Part shown: positions 59,187 to 64,000 of the stretch, one piece after another
Layout of the letters: each line of letters opens with the position of its first letter
Position numbering within the stretch: position 1 is the stretch's first letter
NCBI GenBank assembly: GCA_903915535.1
Contig: CAIWTJ010000052.1
Location: 1-64,000, forward strand
Length of the DNA: 64,000 nucleotides
Source of the DNA: Enhydrobacter aerosaccus
Lineage (GTDB): Bacteria > Pseudomonadota > Alphaproteobacteria > Reyranellales > Reyranellaceae
Reading direction: 5' to 3'
The notes under the pieces: model-generated
Told to the model about the DNA's origin: nothing
Seen by the model: only the letters and a program-made list of their open reading frames with translations
Databases searched by the model: none
Program-made: the position numbers and the translations under genes

Positions 59187-60694
59187 TGCTTTTCCTCCCA
59201 GACCTTGCGCTCCGGACTGTACGGGTCGTTCTCGACGCGGGACACGAGGTCGAAGACCATCGTGGGGCGTTCGCTCTTCGAATAAGCGGGCCAGCCCGGC
59301 TTGCCGTCGCGCGCAAAAGCGATCCACGCCTTGGCCATCGTCTTGCCGAGCGCGAGACGGGCGGGATCGCTGCCGGTGAGTGTCGCCGTCTCGACCGTGT
59401 CGAACACGAACGGGATCTCGAGCGTATGGCAGGAACGCAAGCGGCCGCCCAGCACCGGCGTCTCCCAGGCAAAGAGGTAGACGAAAACGTCGGCCTTCTT
59501 CTGCGCCATCTTGCGCTCGGCGATGCTGAGCGAGAGGCCGCGCACGCCGAGGTCGCCCACGATGTTGAGGCCGATCTGCGCCGCATCCATTCCCGGCTGG
59601 GCCGCCCGATAGGCCGCGATCACCGGCGCCGCCGGGCGATCGCCGAGGAACGATTGCAGCGCGTCGGCCAGGTTCGCGAACGTCGCTTCCGTCACCCAGG
59701 GCCGGTGGCCATGAAACAACGTCATCTCGTCCTTGTTCGAGCCGATCATCAACGGCACGTCCGCGGAGACGTCGGGTGCTGCGGGCGCGAACGGCCCGCC
59801 CGGAAAGAACGAACCATCGATCACCGGATTGAAGCCGAAGCGTCGCCGGTCGGCGAAGGCGCCGGCCGAAACCTTCTCCTGCACGGCCGCCTGCGCGGCG
59901 AGAAGTTTCTGCGGCGACAGAGTGCGCAAGGCTGCGGCCTGGCCCGCGTCGAGGCCGAGCGCGTCGAGAAACTGCCGCGCGGTGCGGCTGCCGTCGTCGC
60001 GGTTGGCCATCTGCACGGCCGGGCCGCTCTGAATGATCGCCTTGTGGAAGAGGCCCTTGGCCGAAGGCAGCGCCATCAGCACGCTCACCTTCGCACCTCC
60101 GCCCGACTCGCCGAAGAGGGTGACGTTGCCGGGATCGCCGCCGAAGGCTGCGATGTTGGTCTTGACCCATTCGAGCACGGCCACGATATCGCGGATGCCC
60201 GCGGTGCCCGCGCCCTCGAAGCCGGGGGCGATGTCCTCGAGATGCAGATAGCCCAGGGCACCCAGGCGATGATTGAAGGTGACGACCACGACGTCGTCGA
60301 GGCGGCAGAGGTTGCCGCCGTCGTACCACGGCGACGAGCCGGAGCCCGTGAGGAAGCCACCGCCATGGCACCACAGCAGAACCGGACGCGCGGCGCCGGA
60401 AAGGCCCGATGTCCAGACGTTGAGGGTGAGGCAATCCTCGTCGCACGGCTCGGTGCCGTACAACGGCACCATCGCCAGCAGGTCGGGCGGCAGGCCGAAG
60501 ACATTGTCTTCCTGGATCGCCATGTTGCCGTAGCGGCCCGCATCGCGAACGCCAGCCCAGGGTTCGACTTTCTGCGGCGGGCGGAACCGCCTTTCGCCGA
60601 GCGGAGGGGCGGCATAGGGAATGCCCTTGAAAGCGGCGACGCCGCGCTCGTTGACGCCCTGGACGCGTCCGTCCGCCGTTTCGACGACAACCAT
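59183..60694 (-). CDS. Carboxylesterase/type B lipase family protein
   Basis: This 503-residue alpha/beta hydrolase has 'GIPYAAPPLGERRFRPP', oxyanion 'HGGGFLTGS' (110-118), nucleophile Ser197 in 'FGESGGGAKVS' and the His in 'SCHTLEIPFVFDT'. Type B carboxylesterases normally read GESAG(A/G); the second Gly here is a mild variation. It hydrolyses esters in the cytoplasm, as no signal peptide is visible. It heads the operon esterase, enolase, amidohydrolase, UPF0178, divergent from a binding-protein gene with 43 bp between. Confidence 0.92.
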   Translation of the reverse strand: MVVVETADGRVQGVNERGVAAFKGIPYAAPPLGERRFRPPQKVEPWAGVRDAGRYGNMAIQEDNVFGLPPDLLAMVPLYGTEPCDEDCLTLNVWTSGLSGAARPVLLWCHGGGFLTGSGSSPWYDGGNLCRLDDVVVVTFNHRLGALGYLHLEDIAPGFEGAGTAGIRDIVAVLEWVKTNIAAFGGDPGNVTLFGESGGGAKVSVLMALPSAKGLFHKAIIQSGPAVQMANRDDGSRTARQFLDALGLDAGQAAALRTLSPQKLLAAQAAVQEKVSAGAFADRRRFGFNPVIDGSFFPGGPFAPAAPDVSADVPLMIGSNKDEMTLFHGHRPWVTEATFANLADALQSFLGDRPAAPVIAAYRAAQPGMDAAQIGLNIVGDLGVRGLSLSIAERKMAQKKADVFVYLFAWETPVLGGRLRSCHTLEIPFVFDTVETATLTGSDPARLALGKTMAKAWIAFARDGKPGWPAYSKSERPTMVFDLVSRVENDPYSPERKVWEEKQ

Positions 60695-60737
60695 GATGCG
60701 CGTTTGCTCCCCTCTTGCGGCAGTATAGACTGGCAAC

Positions 60738-61463
60738 ATGAACGACAAAGCAAAAGCCGAGCTGGCCCCGACAGGCGTTCTGCGGGCCGGTATCAACCTT
60801 TCCAATTTCCTGCTGGTGACGGGCCGCGCCGCCAACGGCAATCCCGAAGGCGTGTCGCCCGACATGGCGCACGCGATCGCCGACAAGCTCGGCGTGCCGG
60901 TCTCGTACGTGCCGTTCAAGACGCCGGGCGAGCTGGGCGACCAGGTCGACAACAATGTCTGGGACATCGGCAACATCGGCGCCGAACCGCAGCGCGCGCA
61001 GAAGATCTCCTTCACCGCCGCCTATTGCGAGATCGAGGCGACCTACATGGTGCCGGTGGATTCGCCGATCAAATCGATGGCGGATGTCGACAGGAAGGGC
61101 GTGCGCATCGCCGTGTCGGCGCGCTCGGCCTACTGCCTGTGGCTCGAGAACAACATCAAGAACGCCACCCTGGTCCAGGTGAGCGGCCTCGACGCGGCCT
61201 ACGACAAGTTCGTCGCCGACAAATTCGAGGTCCTGGCCGGGCTGCGGCCGGGCCTGCTCAAGGACATGGAAAAGGCGCCCGGGATGAAGATCCTCGACGG
61301 CAAGTTCTCCGCCGTGCAGCAGGCCGTGGGCACGCCGAAGAAGAACACGGCCGGCGCGGAATTCCTGGCGGCTTTCGTCGAAGACGCCAAAAGGTCCGGG
61401 CTCGTGGCCAGCTTCATCGAAAAGCACAAGGTAAAGGGCCTGTCGGTCGCGCCGCTGGCCTAG
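60738..61463 (+). CDS. Family 3 substrate-binding domain protein without signal peptide
   Basis: This 241-residue SBP_bac_3-like protein reads 'VLRAGINLSNFLLVTGRAANGNPEGVSPDMAHAIADKLG', 'WDIGNIGAEPQRAQKISFTAAYCEIEATYMV' and 'VSARSAYCLWLENNIKNA'. Its N-terminus (MNDKAKAELAPTG) is hydrophilic. An in-frame TAG at 60726-60728 rules out an upstream extension, so it would stay in the cytoplasm. It is divergent from the carboxylesterase. It may bind a small acid or amino acid as a sensor rather than a transporter component. Confidence 0.87.
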   Translation: MNDKAKAELAPTGVLRAGINLSNFLLVTGRAANGNPEGVSPDMAHAIADKLGVPVSYVPFKTPGELGDQVDNNVWDIGNIGAEPQRAQKISFTAAYCEIEATYMVPVDSPIKSMADVDRKGVRIAVSARSAYCLWLENNIKNATLVQVSGLDAAYDKFVADKFEVLAGLRPGLLKDMEKAPGMKILDGKFSAVQQAVGTPKKNTAGAEFLAAFVEDAKRSGLVASFIEKHKVKGLSVAPLA

Positions 61464-61579
61464 GTCTATTGCGGGCCAGCGAAATTGGCCGATTCAAAGG
61501 CCGTTCCCGCTGCCCCGATAATAACAAAACCAACCTCCGGTGAAGTGACGCGTTCTTTCGCGACACACTGGAGGCTCTC

Positions 61580-61792
61580 ATGGTTCGCGACATCCGAACG
61601 TCGCCGCGCGGTCTGATCGCGCCCCTCAAACAGAACGAACTGGCGTCGCTGCGCGATTTGCAGGACGGCAAACTGCTGATCATGCCGGACGCGCATCGTG
61701 CGCGACTGTCCGAGCTCGAACTCATCGCCGAGATCGACGGACAGCTGGCCGTTACGGCGCTGGGCCGCGAGCGTCTGGTATCGGACCGTTAA
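61580..61792 (+). CDS. Small hypothetical protein
   Basis: This 70-residue protein (MVRDIRTSPRGLIAPLKQNE ... LGRERLVSDR) is soluble, charged, and has no recognised domain. CTGGAGGCTCTC precedes the ATG, a good ribosome site, and coding bias looks normal, so it is probably real. Its stop shares TTAA (61789-61792) with the convergent FAD oxidoreductase. Confidence 0.65.
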   Translation: MVRDIRTSPRGLIAPLKQNELASLRDLQDGKLLIMPDAHRARLSELELIAEIDGQLAVTALGRERLVSDR

Positions 61793-63120
61793 GCAAGCGT
61801 GCGATCGATCCAGTCCCGCGTGCGGTACCAGGCACCGACGAACGGCAGGATCCATTCCGGATTGCCGTTGTAGAACGGCACCGACTCGAAAGGCGTCTCA
61901 TCGAAGGCATTGATCGGCTGGTTCGACCCGCCGGCGATCTTCCGCGCCGTCTGGTAGCCGAGATAGGACATCATGGCGACACCCGAGCCGTTGCAGGCCA
62001 TCAGGTAATGCATGCCCTGCTCGGTGCCCATGTGCGGCAGGAAATCGAAGGCGAAGGCCACGTTGCCGGTCCAGGCGTGCGTCACCTTCACGCCCTTGAG
62101 CTGCGGCCAGCGCTCGAGCATGTAGCCATGCAACACCGGCGCGCTGACCTCGGGCGGCACCTGGGTGAAGCGCGCGCGACCGCCGAAGATCACCCGCTTG
62201 TTGTCGGGCGACTGCCGGTAGTAGCAGAGCACGCGCTTGGTATCGCTCACGACGCGGTTCTTCGGGATCAGGCTCTGCACCAGGTCTTCCGGAAGCTCTT
62301 CGGTCGCGATGATGTGGCTGGCCACGGGAATCAGCCGGCGCTTCAGGCTGGGCGTCACGTCCGTGGTGTACCCGTTCGTGGCGATCACGACCTCGCGCGC
62401 CTCGATCTTCCCCTTGCTGGTCAGCACGGTGAAGCCCGCCGGCTTGCGCTCGATCTTCTCCGCGTCGCACTGCGCGCAGAGCTTGGCGCCGGCACGGCTC
62501 GCGGCCTTTAGCAGCCCGCCGTAGTAGAGCGCGGGGTGAAGCTGGCCCGTACGCTCCACGACCATGCCGCCGTAGTAATAGTCCGACGCGATCTCCTCGC
62601 GCTGCTGTTCGCGCGGGACCATGTAGGTGCCGAGGCCGGCGGTGTTGTTGTAAGTGCCGACCTTGCTGGCCTGCTCGGCGTAGTGGCGCGGCGTATAGGC
62701 GCCGCTGAATCGGCCGTTCATGCGCCAATGGCACTCGATGCCCTCGCGCTGGATCACCGTCTCGACCTGGGCCAGCGAATCGGCCGCGTCGGACAGCATG
62801 CGCTGCATGATCTTCTTCCACGCCTCGGGGTCGCTACCGACGCCCTTGCCGGAAAAGCCCTTGCCCATGGTCGTGCCGCCCGAGACGCCGCCGCCATTGC
62901 GCGTCGACGCTCCCACGCCGAAATCACCACGCTCGAGCACCGTGACGTCCACTCCCGAGCGCGCGAGCTCGAGCGCCGTGGACAGGCCGCCGTAGCCGCC
63001 ACCCACCACCAGAACGTCGGTCTTGAGCGGCGGATCCTGCGACAGCTCGTTGTTGGGGTGCCACCACTCCCACCACCACGGCATGGTCTTAAAGTCCTTG
63101 TGGAAGATCGAATCGGCCAT
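61789..63120 (-). CDS. FAD-dependent amine/amino-acid oxidoreductase (DadA/PuuB type)
   Basis: This 443-residue flavoprotein has an unusual N-terminal run 'MPWWWEWWHPNNELS', then the dinucleotide fold 'TDVLVVGGGYGGLSTALELARSGVDVTVLERGDFG' and 'STRNGGGVSGG'. The substrate domain has 'ATNGYTTDVTPSLKRRLIPVASHIIATEEL' and the C-terminal 'AWTGNVAFAFDFLPHMG'. This is the pattern of gamma-glutamylputrescine oxidase or glycine/D-amino acid oxidases. Its start is 12 bp after the PotC-like permease stop, so polyamine or amino-acid import and oxidation seem linked. Confidence 0.92.
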   Translation of the reverse strand: MADSIFHKDFKTMPWWWEWWHPNNELSQDPPLKTDVLVVGGGYGGLSTALELARSGVDVTVLERGDFGVGASTRNGGGVSGGTTMGKGFSGKGVGSDPEAWKKIMQRMLSDAADSLAQVETVIQREGIECHWRMNGRFSGAYTPRHYAEQASKVGTYNNTAGLGTYMVPREQQREEIASDYYYGGMVVERTGQLHPALYYGGLLKAASRAGAKLCAQCDAEKIERKPAGFTVLTSKGKIEAREVVIATNGYTTDVTPSLKRRLIPVASHIIATEELPEDLVQSLIPKNRVVSDTKRVLCYYRQSPDNKRVIFGGRARFTQVPPEVSAPVLHGYMLERWPQLKGVKVTHAWTGNVAFAFDFLPHMGTEQGMHYLMACNGSGVAMMSYLGYQTARKIAGGSNQPINAFDETPFESVPFYNGNPEWILPFVGAWYRTRDWIDRTLA

Positions 63121-63132
63121 GGTACTCCCCTC

Positions 63133-63912
63133 TCAACGTCCCGCTGATTTCAGGCCGCGCCCGAACCGCCCGATCAGCACGAGCACGATCGAGACCAGAA
63201 GGATCTGCATCACCGACACCGCCGCGATCGTCGGGTCGATCTCCATCAGGATGTTGTCGAACATCTTCTTCGGCAGGGTCATGTTGGGGCCGGCCAGGAA
63301 CAGCGCGACGACCAGCTCGTCGAACGACGAAATGAACGCCAGCAGTCCCGCCGACACCAGGCTGGGCCGCATCAGCGGCAGGGTGATCCTGAGCAGCGTG
63401 CGCGGGCGGCTGGCGCCCAGGCCTTCGGCCGCCTGCTCCAGCCCGCGGTCGAAGTCGCGCAGGCCGGCGCTCATGACCAGCACCACGAACGGCAGCGCCA
63501 GCACCGTATGGGCGATCACCAGCCCGTACCATTCGCCGATCAGCTTCAACTTGGCGAACATGCCGTAGACGGCGATCGACAGGATGATGGTCGGCACGAT
63601 CAGCGGCGCCAGCGCGATCCGGTCGACCAGCCAGCGGCCGGCAAACCTGCCGCGCACCAGGCTGAACGACAGCGGAACGCCGAGCGCCAGGGCAAGAATT
63701 GCGGTCGCAACGCCTACATATAAAGAGCGCACCGTGGCATCGACCCATTGCGGATCGTCGATAAACCGCTCGTACCATTGCCAGCTGAGGCCGGGCGGCG
63801 GGAACTGCATATAGGCGGCCGAGCTCAGCGAAATCGGGAACACGACCAGCAGCGGCAACATCAAAAAGATGTAGATGGCCGTGCAGGCGACGACGAGGGC
63901 GCGGCGGCTCAT
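63133..63912 (-). CDS. ABC transporter permease, PotC type
   Basis: This 259-residue inner-membrane protein (MSRRALVVACTAIYIFLMLPLLVVFPISLS) has six hydrophobic helices and the coupling loop 'LEQAAEGLGASRPRTLLRITLP', as in spermidine/putrescine and related importers. It overlaps the preceding permease stop by ATGA (63909-63912). It is transcribed with the FAD oxidoreductase. Confidence 0.92.
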   Translation of the reverse strand: MSRRALVVACTAIYIFLMLPLLVVFPISLSSAAYMQFPPPGLSWQWYERFIDDPQWVDATVRSLYVGVATAILALALGVPLSFSLVRGRFAGRWLVDRIALAPLIVPTIILSIAVYGMFAKLKLIGEWYGLVIAHTVLALPFVVLVMSAGLRDFDRGLEQAAEGLGASRPRTLLRITLPLMRPSLVSAGLLAFISSFDELVVALFLAGPNMTLPKKMFDNILMEIDPTIAAVSVMQILLVSIVLVLIGRFGRGLKSAGR

Positions 63913-64000
63913 GCGGCCTCGCTCGAGCGGGTGAACCGTTGCGCCAGGGCGTATATCGCGAGCGTCACCACCAGCAGCGAGGCCGACAGTGCCGCCGCGA
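63909..64000 (-). CDS. ABC transporter permease, PotB type, C-terminal end (partial)
   Basis: The window ends inside this minus-strand gene. The visible 29 codons read AAALSASLLVVTLAIYALAQR and then FTRSSEAA before TGA at 63909-63911. The hydrophobic helix and short charged tail, next to a PotC-type gene with ATGA overlap, indicate the partner permease. The rest lies outside the window. Confidence 0.7.
   Translation of the reverse strand, partial: AAALSASLLVVTLAIYALAQRFTRSSEAA

Noticed and set aside
59183-60694. GESGGG in the esterase as a loss of catalytic function.
   Set aside because: The nucleophile Ser197, the HGGG oxyanion loop and the histidine are all present; GESGGG in place of GESAG is a tolerated change.
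58083-61427. A very long minus-strand open frame (1114 codons) covering the enolase-superfamily and esterase genes.
   Set aside because: Only its last 367 codons (from the ATG at 59186) are coding. The rest reads the esterase and the binding-protein region out of frame as Arg/Gly-rich low-complexity sequence, an effect of high GC.
1-64000. tRNA, rRNA, CRISPR arrays, insertion sequences or prophage genes.
   Set aside because: I looked for regularly spaced direct repeats, transposase motifs, integrase genes and tRNA-like sequences and saw none. Lower-GC DNA at 35.1-36.6 kb is the only transfer-like patch and carries no mobility gene.

Overview
The window is 64 kb of densely coded, GC-rich chromosomal DNA from a free-living alphaproteobacterium. 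The evidence is the strong GC bias at third codon positions, the large number of ABC and TTT substrate-binding proteins, Tat-type signals, Omp25/OprB-type porins, and an RHH antitoxin, AsmA and Tlde1/DUF2778 complement. A Reyranella- or Bradyrhizobium-like soil organism would fit, but the genus is an inference. There are no rRNA, tRNA, phage, transposase or CRISPR features. Almost every gap is under 200 bp, and many neighbours overlap by ATGA/GTGA/TTGA.

Layout. (1) 1-8555: end of a hydantoinase/oxoprolinase A gene, its B subunit, then seven luciferase-like (LLM) flavin/F420 monooxygenases on both strands, four of them in one plus-strand operon. (2) 8556-16116: an orphan RHH antitoxin behind a striking triple-palindrome operator, a class V aminotransferase, a pair of transglutaminase-like proteins, and a four-gene overlapping operon (threonine synthase-like, two LLMs, TrpX-type binding protein). 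(3) 16148-20826: HDAC-like amidohydrolase, a probable two-barrel outer-membrane fusion protein, and an orphan family 5 binding protein. (4) 20830-26632: livKHMGF branched-chain-type ABC transporter with an enolase-superfamily gene upstream. (5) 26693-29915: MDR reductase, HutD-like, PanE-like and ModA-like proteins in one operon. (6) 29912-34412: DUF1800/DUF1501 pair and an aminomutase-like aminotransferase with a small cupin-like partner. (7) 34464-38727: HAD phosphatase; then a visibly less GC-rich islet with a Tlde1-like peptidoglycan-targeting protein, a small three-helix membrane protein, a decayed second copy of that membrane protein, and an array of CTCGCGAG palindromes; then a ClpP-like exported protein, an atypical SDR and a DsbA-family protein. 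(8) 38876-42061: large AsmA protein. (9) 42071-56642: three Fe3+/phosphonate-type ABC transporters (two of them as a six-gene tandem operon) plus two orphan binding proteins. (10) 56735-64000: UPF0178, amidohydrolase, enolase-superfamily and carboxylesterase operon, a signal-less family 3 binding protein, a small unknown, an FAD amine oxidoreductase and PotBC-type permeases (the last cut by the window end).

Taken together, the region looks like a catabolic and uptake 'toolbox': many importers next to oxygenases, hydrolases, enolase-fold enzymes and aminotransferases, with no single complete textbook pathway. The candidate for an undescribed system is the 35.1-36.6 kb islet. It is best read as a peptidoglycan-attacking effector followed by a small membrane protein (candidate immunity) that was tandemly duplicated, one copy now decaying. 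Dispersed palindromic repeats (1861-1965 and 38746-38867, inverted relative to each other) and a mosaic intergenic repeat (about 8560, 36606 and 48443) also stand out.
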